From contig JAUTCR010000020.1 in the NCBI GenBank assembly GCA_030673895.1, forward strand, positions 1 to 61,234: DNA of 61,234 bases. The letters run 5' to 3'. Below are positions 27,552-35,847 of the stretch, one piece after another. The notes beneath the pieces are model-generated. The model worked only from the letters and a program-made list of their open reading frames with translations, searched no databases and was not told where the DNA came from. The translations under genes and the position numbers were made by a program. Source of the stretch: Verrucomicrobiota bacterium JB023. GTDB taxonomy: Bacteria; Verrucomicrobiota; Verrucomicrobiia; Verrucomicrobiales; Akkermansiaceae. How positions within the stretch are numbered: the first letter of the stretch is position 1; every line of letters begins with the position of its first letter.

Positions 27552-28748
27552 ATGATCACCTCCAACTTCCTCACCCAACTTCAGGACACCCTCGGCGAAA
27601 TCGAAGCCGACGGGCTTTATAAGACCGAGCGCTACATCGACTCCGCCCAGGATGCTGAGATCACGCTCGAGGATGGCCGCCGCGTCATCAATATGTGTGC
27701 CAACAATTACCTCGGACTCTCCAACCATGACGAGGTCAAGGAAGCGGCTCGCTCGGCAATCTCCGAATACGGGTTCGGTCTCTCCTCGGTACGCTTCATT
27801 TGCGGAACGCAGACCCTTCACCGTCGTCTTGAGGAGGCGCTGAGTGACTTCCTCGGCACTGAGGACACCATCCTCTACCCTTCCTGTTTTGACGCCAATG
27901 GAGGCCTCTTCGAGACCCTGCTCGGGCCAGAAGATGCAGTCATTTCCGATTCGCTCAATCATGCCTCCATCATTGACGGCGTCCGTCTCTGCAAGGCCAA
28001 GCGCTATCGCTATGCGAACAACGACCTCGCCGACCTGGAGGAGAAGCTGAAGCAAGCGGACGCTGATGGCGCGCGCCACAAGCTCATCACCACCGATGGA
28101 GCCTTCTCGATGGATGGCGTCATCGCTGACCTCGCAGGCATCCATGCCTTGGCGGAGAAGTATGGAGCCATCGTTCACTTCGACGATTGTCATGCCACCG
28201 GCTTCCTCGGTGAGCGGGGCCGGGGCACCCACGAGCATTGCGGACTCTTTGGAAAAATCGACCTCACTACCGGCACCTTGGGTAAGGCTCTCGGCGGAGC
28301 CTCCGGCGGCTACACCTCGGGCAAGAAGGAGATCATCGACCTCCTCCGCCAACGCTCCCGGCCCTATCTTTTCTCGAATAGTATCGCCCCGCCCATCGCG
28401 GCGGCGTCCCTGAAAGTGCTGGAGCTTCTCACCGCCTCCACGGAACTGGCGGATCGGGTGAAGGAGAACACCAACTACTTCCGCGAGCAGATTGCCTCCA
28501 CCGGTTTCACCGTCAGTGGGGATGATCACCCGATTACCCCGGTCATCCTCGGCGACGCCAAGTTGTCTCAGGATTTCTCCAGCAAGCTTCTGGAGAAAGA
28601 CATCTTCGCCATTGGCTTCTTCTTCCCTGTGGTGCCGAAGAATACCGCCCGCATCCGGACTCAAATCTCAGCCGCACACACCCGCGAACATCTCGACCGG
28701 GCCCTGACCGCCTTCACCGAGACCGGTCGTGAACTGGGCGTCATCTGA
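27552..28748 (+). CDS. kbl: Glycine C-acetyltransferase (2-amino-3-ketobutyrate CoA ligase)
   Basis: A 398-residue PLP enzyme of the alpha-oxoamine synthase family that splits 2-amino-3-ketobutyrate with CoA into glycine and acetyl-CoA. The PLP lysine is K245 in [13 protein letters not shown]. Other landmarks are NYLGLSNH, the glycine-rich [10 protein letters not shown] and [12 protein letters not shown] with the PLP-stacking and ring-nitrogen residues. Length and N-terminus agree with E. coli Kbl. It is the last gene of the cluster and is followed by a terminator-like hairpin. Confidence 0.97.
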   Translation: MITSNFLTQLQDTLGEIEADGLYKTERYIDSAQDAEITLEDGRRVINMCANNYLGLSNHDEVKEAARSAISEYGFGLSSVRFICGTQTLHRRLEEALSDFLGTEDTILYPSCFDANGGLFETLLGPEDAVISDSLNHASIIDGVRLCKAKRYRYANNDLADLEEKLKQADADGARHKLITTDGAFSMDGVIADLAGIHALAEKYGAIVHFDDCHATGFLGERGRGTHEHCGLFGKIDLTTGTLGKALGGASGGYTSGKKEIIDLLRQRSRPYLFSNSIAPPIAAASLKVLELLTASTELADRVKENTNYFREQIASTGFTVSGDDHPITPVILGDAKLSQDFSSKLLEKDIFAIGFFFPVVPKNTARIRTQISAAHTREHLDRALTAFTETGRELGVI

Positions 28749-28788
28749 CGTGACCCGCTCCAAAAGCAGGAGCGAGACGAAAAAGTCA

Positions 28789-28817
28789 GGGGCGGACCAC
28801 CCGGCCCGCCCCCTTTC
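28789..28817 (+). terminator. Terminator-like hairpin after kbl
   Basis: GGGGCGG at 28789-28795 pairs with CCGCCCC at 28806-28812, with a ten-base loop and then CTTTCTCTTTC. It is the only structured element I see in the gene-free 28749-29129 stretch; the rest shows no clear gene. Confidence 0.55.
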
Positions 28818-29129
28818 TCTTTCGATGCCTCCCCATACGGGGAAAGGAATCGGCGGGAGCCTCATGCTATCCAGACGACGGGTCCACACACAAAAACCCG
28901 CTGGATACACTCCCTCTGTCCCTCTCCTACCGCAGGCGAGCTTCCTGTTTTTTTGAATTATTCAGAAAACTTCAGCCCGAGTGCAGGGAAGACACCTCGT
29001 GCTAGTATAGACCCAAATTGGCTAAAAAATCGTCACAAAAGTGGCGTTCTCTTGACCAACACTTCATGAGTCACTCGTTTTCCGTGAATTGGGATATCCC
29101 CTCCTGACGACACCTGACATCTTTCCGCC

Positions 29130-30020
29130 GTGCCGCACCTCATTCAGCTGAATCTGCTCGTTCTTCTCTGGAGCTTCACAGCCATCCTTGCGGAATTCAT
29201 CCAACTCCAGACGCCCTCCATCGTCCTCTGGCGGACCGCCATCGCCTCCCTCGCCTTCTACTTCATCAGTCGCGCGCAGAGAGACAAGAGCGGACAATTC
29301 ACCCCGCCCACCAGGAGGCAGATTGGCATGGCTTGGCTTACTGGCGCGATTCTCGGGCTGCATTGGCTTTGCTTCTTTGGCGCGATTGTCACGGCCAACG
29401 TCTCCATTGGGTTGGCCGGCTTCGCGGCCACCGCTCTGTTCACCGCCCTGTTGCAGCCCGTCTTCGAAAAGAAGGCCCCGACGCGCAATGAGATCCTCCT
29501 CGCCCTCCTCGTCGCTGTCGGCCTCATCATCATTGCGAGTGCCCGGACGACGGTGCCAAACGCGCTTCTCGGCCTCGCCATTGCCCTTCTCGGAGCGCTC
29601 CTGGCTGCGGCTTACGGACTGGCCAGCAAGCAGTTGGTCGAGGCCCGGCTTTCCGGTCCCGTGATGATGGCCCATCAGATTCCGGTCTCGGGTCTGGTCT
29701 CCGCCCTGGCTATCGCAGTGGTGCCCGGCTGGCGATTCGAGGTCCCGGCCCTTCCGGACCTGGCTCCGCTGCTTTGTCTCGCCCTTCTCTGCACCACTAT
29801 CGCCTACCTCTGGTATGCGGCGCTCCTCAAGCACCTCAGTGCCTACACGGTGAGCTTGGCGATGAACTTTGAGCCCGTTTACGGCATGTTATTGGCGGCC
29901 CTCATTCTGCAAGAGCATGAGACGCTGGGACCAAGATTCTATCTCGGGACTTTGGCAATCGTGATCGCCAATCTGGTCCACGCCCGCTTGGAGAAGAAGC
30001 CGCAGCCGGCCCCCGCGTGA
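29130..30020 (+). CDS. EamA-type drug/metabolite transporter (first copy)
   Basis: A 296-residue protein with ten predicted membrane segments arranged as two EamA repeats (about residues 3-135 and 145-285). The second repeat ends with the family pattern AYTVSLAMNFEPVYGMLLAALILQE. The substrate cannot be predicted; related proteins export amino acids or other small metabolites. The start is a GTG at 29130 without a clear ribosome binding site. It ends one base before the converging phosphatase gene. Confidence 0.88.
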   Translation: MPHLIQLNLLVLLWSFTAILAEFIQLQTPSIVLWRTAIASLAFYFISRAQRDKSGQFTPPTRRQIGMAWLTGAILGLHWLCFFGAIVTANVSIGLAGFAATALFTALLQPVFEKKAPTRNEILLALLVAVGLIIIASARTTVPNALLGLAIALLGALLAAAYGLASKQLVEARLSGPVMMAHQIPVSGLVSALAIAVVPGWRFEVPALPDLAPLLCLALLCTTIAYLWYAALLKHLSAYTVSLAMNFEPVYGMLLAALILQEHETLGPRFYLGTLAIVIANLVHARLEKKPQPAPA

Positions 30021-30021
30021 G

Positions 30022-31590
30022 TCACTCGCCCATGCTCATGCCTAGCAAGCAAACGTCGTCATCGAATTCGCCATCGACGGCGAATTTCTGAACGCTCTCC
30101 AAAACATGATCGAGGAGACCCTCGAGGTCTTGCTGGCCCGCTTCGCGCACCGTTTTAACGAGACGGTTCTGCAAGAAAGCCTCCCCGCTTTCATTCTCCA
30201 CCTCATAGATCCCATCGGTAAACAGCAGCAGATGGTCGACCCCCTCGAGGGGCACCGAGAGCTCCCCATAGGAAGCATCCGGGAGTAATCCCAGGCCGGG
30301 CCCCTTGCCCCGCCCTCCGAGCGGGAGAAGCGCGGCCTTGCCTCCGCCAGTCATGATGCCCGCCGGGTGACCCGCGCTCGCATAGCGAATCTTTCGGTTC
30401 CGGAAATCGATCACGATATAGAAAGCGGTGGCAAACATGGTCACCTTCGCCTTTTGCAAGAAGGCAACCAGACCCTTGTTCAGCGACTCTAGAAAGGCGC
30501 CAGGCTTCAGCCGCTTCTTCTCGGCCTGCGTCACCAGCCCACGCAGCAGACTGGCTACCAGGGCTGAGCGGACCCCGTGCCCCATGACATCGCAGATGAG
30601 TAAGCCCACACGGTCATCCTCCAGGTCCAGCACTTCGAAGAAATCCCCGGCTAAGCCCGAAATCGGCAGGTAACGGTGACCGAAGGAGGCGCCATTAATC
30701 TGAGGGTAAGTGCGCGGGAGAAGCCCTTGCTGAATCTCGCGGGCCAGGGCCATCTCCTCTTCATAGGCTTCGTTGCGGGCCTGCAGTTCAGCAGCCATCT
30801 CAGCCAGGGAGCGCTGGGTGCGCACCAGCTCGGAGACATCGCTTGAGACGCCAAAGGTCCCCTTGAGCTCTCCCCGCCGATTGCGAAAAGGCAGCTTGGT
30901 GGTGAGGACCCAAGTGTCCTCGCGCCCGGACCAGGTCTCCTTCTCAATGACCGACTTCATTGGCTCCCCCGTCTCAAGAATTCGCTGCTCATCCTCAAAA
31001 GCCTGTCCGGCATGCTCCTCACCGAAGAAATCAGCATCCGTCTTACCAAGCAGCTCGTTCGGGCTCTCCACTCTCAACCAACGAATCATCGATTTGTTGA
31101 CCATCGTGAAGCGGGACTTCAAATCCTTGAAGTAGATCTGCAAAGGCACGTTATCCACGAGCGTCTGGGTCAGATGCCTCTCCTCGAGAAGCTGCTGCTC
31201 GGCCGTCTTGCGCCGGGTGATGTCGATTATGGAACCGGCTAAACCTGTAAGATGCCCATCATGGAGCACGGGAACTCCCCGGATGCGGAACCACTTCCAA
31301 ACCTCCCCATCGCACAGCAGGCGGGGCTCGACCGCTAGCATGATGGATTCCCCGGCCTTGACCCGGCGAATGGCCTCGAAGAATTCCTCGCGATCCTCCT
31401 CGTGCACCCATTGCGGCTCTTCAAAGAAATTCGGCACCGCTCCATCCGGATACTCGAAGAACTCGCTCACCCGACCGGTGAAGTCCTGGGTATCCGTCTC
31501 AAAACACCAATCCCAAATGCCTTCGTTCGAGGCCTCCAAAGCCAAATCCAAACGGTCCATTGCATTAGCCGCCATACCAGACCCTAGCAT
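30022..31590 (-). CDS. PAS-PAS-PP2C (SpoIIE-type) serine/threonine phosphatase
   Basis: A 522-residue soluble signalling protein. The first PAS domain is at about 10-135 (LEASNEGIWDW, ending SIIDITRRK) and the second at about 150-260 (VPLQIYFKDLKSRFTMVNKS, FGVSSDVSE). A short coiled coil follows to about 290. The C-terminal PP2C/SpoIIE domain (about 300-520) carries LAGDFFEV, ICDVMGHGVRSALVAS and LLFTDGIYE, with metal-binding aspartates. Such RsbU-like phosphatases usually act on anti-anti-sigma factors in stress signalling, but no partner gene is nearby. Three in-frame ATGs lie at 31590, 31575 and 31560; I chose 31590 because AAGGGGAT precedes it at good spacing. Confidence 0.88.
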   Translation of the reverse strand: MLGSGMAANAMDRLDLALEASNEGIWDWCFETDTQDFTGRVSEFFEYPDGAVPNFFEEPQWVHEEDREEFFEAIRRVKAGESIMLAVEPRLLCDGEVWKWFRIRGVPVLHDGHLTGLAGSIIDITRRKTAEQQLLEERHLTQTLVDNVPLQIYFKDLKSRFTMVNKSMIRWLRVESPNELLGKTDADFFGEEHAGQAFEDEQRILETGEPMKSVIEKETWSGREDTWVLTTKLPFRNRRGELKGTFGVSSDVSELVRTQRSLAEMAAELQARNEAYEEEMALAREIQQGLLPRTYPQINGASFGHRYLPISGLAGDFFEVLDLEDDRVGLLICDVMGHGVRSALVASLLRGLVTQAEKKRLKPGAFLESLNKGLVAFLQKAKVTMFATAFYIVIDFRNRKIRYASAGHPAGIMTGGGKAALLPLGGRGKGPGLGLLPDASYGELSVPLEGVDHLLLFTDGIYEVENESGEAFLQNRLVKTVREAGQQDLEGLLDHVLESVQKFAVDGEFDDDVCLLGMSMGE

Positions 31591-31738
31591 TGCTCTATCC
31601 CCTTGCCCACCAAGAACCCCGTTTAACAGGCACGCAGCCGCCCTGCCCTCCCACAATCGCAGCCAAACTGAAAAATATCGGCTTGAGACCGGAATTTCGA
31701 TTGCAGATGAGCGGGATCGATTGGAGGGAGAAGGCCGC

Positions 31739-32674
31739 ATGAACCAAGCTGCCCACCATTGGACGAAGGTCCTGCCGCCCGTCCTCCTCTGTGCCGCGCT
31801 CTGGGGCAGCGCCTTCCCTTGCATCAAGCTGGTTTACCAAGATTGGGAGGCGCGGGGGATCGAGACCGGGCTCGCCCACTACTGGTGGTTCGCGGGAATC
31901 CGCTTCGTTCTTGCCGGCCTGGTCCTCCTGCTCATCTCGAAACAGCCCTTGCGAGACCTGCGAGCGACCCCCGCCAAGCTGATCATCGCTTTCAGCCTGA
32001 CCCAGACCACGCTGCAGTACCTCTTCTTTTACATCGGCATCTCCTTGGCGAGTGGCAGCCTCTCCAGTCTCATGGTTAGCACAGGCTCCTATTGGTGGAT
32101 TATTCTCTCGCCTATCCTTCTCAAAACTCCCTGGCCAAACCTACGGCAGTGGCTCGCCATCACCGTGGGAGCCATCGGCGTCAGTATCGCCACCAGCTCA
32201 TCGGGTGGCGGAGAAGCCGGAGGCAGCGTGGCCGGAGTTCTCATCCTCCTTGCTGCCACGCTAATGGGTGCGCTGGGTCTGATCACCTTTTCCAAACTTC
32301 GCCCCACCATCGGCCCCCGCGCCGCCACGGGATATTCCCTCTTCTTCGGCGGGCTCCTTCTCCTCGGCACCGGGCTCCCGGCGGGGCCTGATACTCCCGA
32401 GCTTTTCAGCCCCCGCGTCATCCTGCTCACCCTCTGGCTCGCGACCGTCTCAGCCTCGGCCTTCACGCTCTGGAACCATCTCTCAACGCAGCATCCGGTC
32501 AATCTGCTCGCCGGATATCGCTTTCTGATACCCATCTGCGGGGTGATCGAGTCGGTCATCCTCATCCCCGGAGAATCGCTCGGCAAAGGTCTCGTGTTCG
32601 GAAGTCTCTTGGTGGCTCTCTCTCTCATCGTCGCCCAGCGCACCATGATGCGCACCCCGCCCGCCAAGCCTTGA
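31739..32674 (+). CDS. EamA-type drug/metabolite transporter (second copy)
   Basis: A 311-residue DMT transporter with about ten membrane segments in two repeats; LLCAALWGSAFPCIKLVY opens the first. It differs clearly from the copy at 29130. The start at 31739 is preceded by GGAGGGAGAAGG, one of the strongest Shine-Dalgarno sites in the window, which decides it over frames that are open further upstream and antisense to the phosphatase. The LuxR-type gene follows after 156 bases and could be co-transcribed. The substrate is unknown. Confidence 0.88.
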   Translation: MNQAAHHWTKVLPPVLLCAALWGSAFPCIKLVYQDWEARGIETGLAHYWWFAGIRFVLAGLVLLLISKQPLRDLRATPAKLIIAFSLTQTTLQYLFFYIGISLASGSLSSLMVSTGSYWWIILSPILLKTPWPNLRQWLAITVGAIGVSIATSSSGGGEAGGSVAGVLILLAATLMGALGLITFSKLRPTIGPRAATGYSLFFGGLLLLGTGLPAGPDTPELFSPRVILLTLWLATVSASAFTLWNHLSTQHPVNLLAGYRFLIPICGVIESVILIPGESLGKGLVFGSLLVALSLIVAQRTMMRTPPAKP

Positions 32675-32830
32675 CCCCTCGCCCGCTGTTTTCCCGGACT
32701 GAGGAGCCGCGCTGCCCACTGGGAGAAGAGCCGGGCTCTTTGCTTGCCCTCGCGTCTCCGCCTGTCCACAAGTTGTCGGGGATTGGCCTCCATCAGGGCT
32801 CGCCCCTCCTCACGCCCTTCCTGTCAGCCA

Positions 32831-33667
32831 ATGGATTCTGCCACAAGCGAACAACTGCATCATCTCTGGTCAACCGCCAGCGACTTCTCACCAGTCGAGA
32901 GCACCGAGGTCCTTCGCGAGTTCACCTCCGGTGTCTGCGATTTGCTGCAGGCCTGCAATTGCAGCTGGCTGTGCGCCGTGAGAGGTCAAGCGCCAGCAGA
33001 CGCTCATTCCATGACCTTGTTTGATGGATGGTGGTTCCATGACCTCATCAACTTCGATCCCAAGCAGTCATCGCAGGAAAACACCGCAATCTTTCTCGCC
33101 CTCACCCGCCAATATGGTCATGCGCCGACAAGCCTGAATGCGGTGAAACAAGCAGGCAAAACGCGGGTCCATCTGCGCCGCGATGTCCATTCAGATGAGG
33201 AATGGACCGATTTTTGGCTCTACCGGGAATTTCTTGCCCCCCTGTGTGAGGTGGGCGATCGAATGCTCGCGGTCTTCAGCCTGGCTCCCGACCGCGACTC
33301 CTACCTCATCATCGACCGCCCAGTGGGCGCACCCTACTTCGACGAGGCTGACCGGCGCTTGGCCTATCTTGCCACCGCCGGTGCCCGCCCCCTCCATCAT
33401 CGCCTCTTCTTTGAGCGGGGGCTCTTGCCTCCGGCTACCAAACAACTTTCCCCCCGAGAGCGACAAATCTTCAGCTATCTGCTCACCGACCTTTCCGAGA
33501 AAGAGATAGCCGAAAAGGTCTCCTTGAGCGTCCACACGGTGCATCAATACACCAGCTCGATATACCGAACCTTCCGCGTCCGGGGGCGAATTGGCTTACT
33601 TGCTAGCTATCTCCAGGGCAACCGCTCCGGCGCCGCAGGAGCTGTTCGTCCGAGTATTACCATTTAG
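32831..33667 (+). CDS. LuxR-type transcriptional regulator
   Basis: A 278-residue protein. The C-terminal LuxR/GerE helix-turn-helix is clear at about 215-275: LSPRERQIFSYLLTDLSEKE, then SVHTVHQYTSSIYRTF. The N-terminal 200 residues form a sensor-like domain with several Trp and Cys residues (WFHDLINFD, WTDFWLYREFLAPL) that I do not recognise; no receiver Asp pattern and no kinase partner are visible, so it is probably not a response regulator. The ATG at 32831 is chosen because the longer open frame adds only a low-complexity Ser/Arg stretch. Confidence 0.83.
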   Translation: MDSATSEQLHHLWSTASDFSPVESTEVLREFTSGVCDLLQACNCSWLCAVRGQAPADAHSMTLFDGWWFHDLINFDPKQSSQENTAIFLALTRQYGHAPTSLNAVKQAGKTRVHLRRDVHSDEEWTDFWLYREFLAPLCEVGDRMLAVFSLAPDRDSYLIIDRPVGAPYFDEADRRLAYLATAGARPLHHRLFFERGLLPPATKQLSPRERQIFSYLLTDLSEKEIAEKVSLSVHTVHQYTSSIYRTFRVRGRIGLLASYLQGNRSGAAGAVRPSITI

Positions 33668-33888
33668 GCGTATTGCAGTACGCAAGGATTCCGTCTCATC
33701 TCTGTGCCGGGGAACACACAAAAGCATTGAGGCGACGAGCTCTGCTACGCCTTGCTAGAGGCCTCCCCTTAGAAGCTCCGCTTGCCATGGCGTTCGTTCC
33801 CTCCCTGGCAAGCGAGGGCTTCGCTCTATCTCACCAGCGCTAAGTTGGCCCAACTACCCTTAATAACAAGTAAGCTACCGGACTCGAG

Positions 33889-35121
33889 TTATCCTACCAG
33901 GCATCGGACTTGATCGAGAGCGGTCTGGCTCACCCGCCACTTGAAGTCGTCACGCGCCCCCGGATAATTTTTTCTCAGAACGAGTGGATCTTTGCCGCGT
34001 CTCTCAATCCCAATATAGACTAGGCCCACGGGTTTCTCTTCACTCCCACCGCCCGGCCCAGCGATTCCGGTGACCGCGACGGCGACATCGGCTCCGCTCC
34101 GCTCCAAGGCACCCGCAAGCATCTCCCGACAAACCTCCTCGCTCACCGCCCCGAAGCGCTCGAGCGAATCAGCGGAGACTCCCAGCATGTCCTCCTTGGC
34201 CTGATTGGCATACACAACGAAACCGTGGGTAAAAATTTGGCTCGAGCCGGGAACGTCAGTGACCCGGCTGGCAATCAAGCCTCCGGTGCAGCTCTCGGCA
34301 GTGGCCAAGGTGAGCCCTTGGGCTGCCATCTTTTCGACGACCACCTTCTCCAGAGGGGCACCATCGTCACTGACGAGAAATCGGCGAAATTCTTTCTCAA
34401 CCAGAACCCGACCGGCCGCAATGGCCTCCGGGCCTCCGATCAGACGAAGGTCCACCTCTCCCAAGCGAGCACAGTAACCATACTCCAATCCCGCAATCCG
34501 TTGCAGCTGCTCGTCGATTCCCTCGTGGAAAGAGCTTTCCCCAATGCCGACGAACTTCAGCTCAATGGCTTCACCGGCTTCCTCGATCCCCGACAAGGCC
34601 CGTAAGCGAGGCACCACCTCTGCCGTGAACATGGGCTGCAACTCGCGGGGCGGCCCCGGCAAGAGGAAGATGGCGCAGGCGGACGCCTTACCCAAGCGAG
34701 GGGGCACATAGATGCCCGGAGCGGTGCCATTCGGGTTAGGCAGCACATCAGCCCCCACGGGCACGAGAGCCTGTTTGAGATTGGCCTCCGGCATGCGCCC
34801 ATAGCCTCGGGCCGAGAAGAAGGACCGGAGCTCCCGCACCGCGTGCTCATCCTCAATCATCTCGATACCGAGCACTTTGGCCGTGGCCTCCCGGGTGAGA
34901 TCGTCGCTGGTCGGGCCGAGCCCTCCGGTCACAATAACGGCATCAGCACGCAAGACGGCCTCCGCCAAGGCTTCCTCAATCGCATCGCCATCAGGCACCG
35001 TCACCTGGCGCTGCACCCGGAGACCGAGATGCAGCAGCTGCTGCCCCATCCAATGGCCGTGGGTATTGAGAGTGGACCCCAGGAGAAGCTCTGTGCCCGT
35101 ATTCAGGATCTCGATGCGCAT
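33889..35121 (-). CDS. cinA: CinA: NMN amidohydrolase with ADP-ribose pyrophosphatase-like domain
   Basis: The 410-residue protein has the two CinA domains. The N-terminal MoaB-like part (about 1-170) starts MRIEILNTGTELLLGSTLNT and includes VTGGLGPTSDDLTREA. The C-terminal part (about 250-410) is the nicotinamide-nucleotide amidase with TAESCTGGLIASRV and VTGIAGPGGG. CinA recycles pyridine nucleotides and is competence-linked in some bacteria. GAAAGG stands eight bases before the ATG. A small hairpin (AACGCC...GGCGTT) lies just upstream. The gene follows rsfS by 75 bases on the same strand. Confidence 0.95.
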   Translation of the reverse strand: MRIEILNTGTELLLGSTLNTHGHWMGQQLLHLGLRVQRQVTVPDGDAIEEALAEAVLRADAVIVTGGLGPTSDDLTREATAKVLGIEMIEDEHAVRELRSFFSARGYGRMPEANLKQALVPVGADVLPNPNGTAPGIYVPPRLGKASACAIFLLPGPPRELQPMFTAEVVPRLRALSGIEEAGEAIELKFVGIGESSFHEGIDEQLQRIAGLEYGYCARLGEVDLRLIGGPEAIAAGRVLVEKEFRRFLVSDDGAPLEKVVVEKMAAQGLTLATAESCTGGLIASRVTDVPGSSQIFTHGFVVYANQAKEDMLGVSADSLERFGAVSEEVCREMLAGALERSGADVAVAVTGIAGPGGGSEEKPVGLVYIGIERRGKDPLVLRKNYPGARDDFKWRVSQTALDQVRCLVG

Positions 35122-35196
35122 GAACGCCTTTCGGTGAGAACCGGGCGTTTGGCAAACGGATTTCCGGACAGTCTGCCCAAGAGCAAAAGAAAACGC

Positions 35197-35559
35197 TTAA
35201 GCTGCTTCCTGCGCCCATTCGATGCTGGGAGCGTCGCCCCAAAGCTCCTCAAGTGCGTAATGCTCGCGCATCTCATCGTGAAGGATGTGCACCATCACGT
35301 CGAAGTAATCGAGCACGACCCATCGGGTCACCGCGCGACCTTCCGCGTGACTAGGACGTTGCCCGGTGGATTCAAATACACCTTTCTCGACATCACGGAG
35401 AATTGCCTTCAGGTGCGGCATCGAGCTGCCAGAACAAATCACCATGAAGTCCGTGAGGGTGGAAATACCGCGTAGATCGAGGACGCGAATGTCCTCGGCT
35501 TGAATCTCCTCTGCCGCCCGCGCACATGCGACGGCTAATTCCTTTGCCTTCCCTTGCAT
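35197..35559 (-). CDS. rsfS: Ribosomal silencing factor RsfS
   Basis: RsfS binds ribosomal protein L14 and blocks subunit joining when nutrients are low. The 120-residue chain has the family pattern: AEDIRVLDLRGISTLTDFM, VICSGSSMPHLKAIL near the middle, and WVVLDYFDVMVHILHDEMRE toward the end. Length is typical. It lies between tRNA-Ala and cinA, all on the minus strand. Confidence 0.95.
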   Translation of the reverse strand: MQGKAKELAVACARAAEEIQAEDIRVLDLRGISTLTDFMVICSGSSMPHLKAILRDVEKGVFESTGQRPSHAEGRAVTRWVVLDYFDVMVHILHDEMREHYALEELWGDAPSIEWAQEAA

Positions 35560-35640
35560 CGATCAATTTTTACCAACTCAGCACGTCCCACTTTGTCTAT
35601 CAATCAAACAATCCGTACCACTTGCTGAAGGTGCGAGAAG

Positions 35641-35713
35641 TGGAGCATAGCGGAGTCGAACCGCTGACCTCTTCAATGCCATTGAAGCGCTCTACCAACT
35701 GAGCTAATGCCCC
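35641..35713 (-). tRNA. tRNA-Ala, anticodon GGC
   Basis: A 73-nucleotide cloverleaf. The acceptor stem is GGGGCAT with ATGCTCC, which includes the alanine identity pair G3-U70, and the discriminator is A. The D arm reads GCTCAGTTGGTAGAGC. The anticodon stem is CTTCA/TGAAG with loop ATGGCAT and anticodon GGC. The T arm is GCGGTTCGACTCCGC. CCA is not encoded. Confidence 0.97.
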
Positions 35714-35721
35714 GTAACCTT

Positions 35722-35752
35722 GCGGGCGGCGAGGGTTATCCCAGCCGCCCGC
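35722..35752. other. GC-rich hairpin upstream of tRNA-Ala
   Basis: GCGGGCGGC at 35722-35730 pairs with GCCGCCCGC at 35744-35752, and inner GGG/CCC extend the stem. No T tract follows on either strand. It sits between the end of the GH31 gene and the tRNA. Confidence 0.5.
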
Positions 35753-35798
35753 CGCTGGCAAGCATTGTTTTAATCTGTTTTGCAATTTTTCTTTGCCC

Positions 35799-35834
35799 GA
35801 GGCAACGGCGCGACCCTTGGGCCGCGCTTGCCTC
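35799..35834. other. Long hairpin at the 3' end of the GH31 gene
   Basis: GAGGCAA-CG-GCGCG-ACCC pairs imperfectly with GGG-CCGCGC-TTGCCTC over 36 bases, just downstream of the GH31 stop on the minus strand. The exit sequence is A-rich, not T-rich, so a Rho-aided end or an mRNA-stability role is more likely than a classic terminator. Confidence 0.45.
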
Positions 35835-35847
35835 CTCCCCGGTGCGG

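Noticed and set aside
27336-28664. A 442-codon open frame on the minus strand
   Set aside because: It lies antisense to the end of tdh and to kbl, both well-conserved genes.
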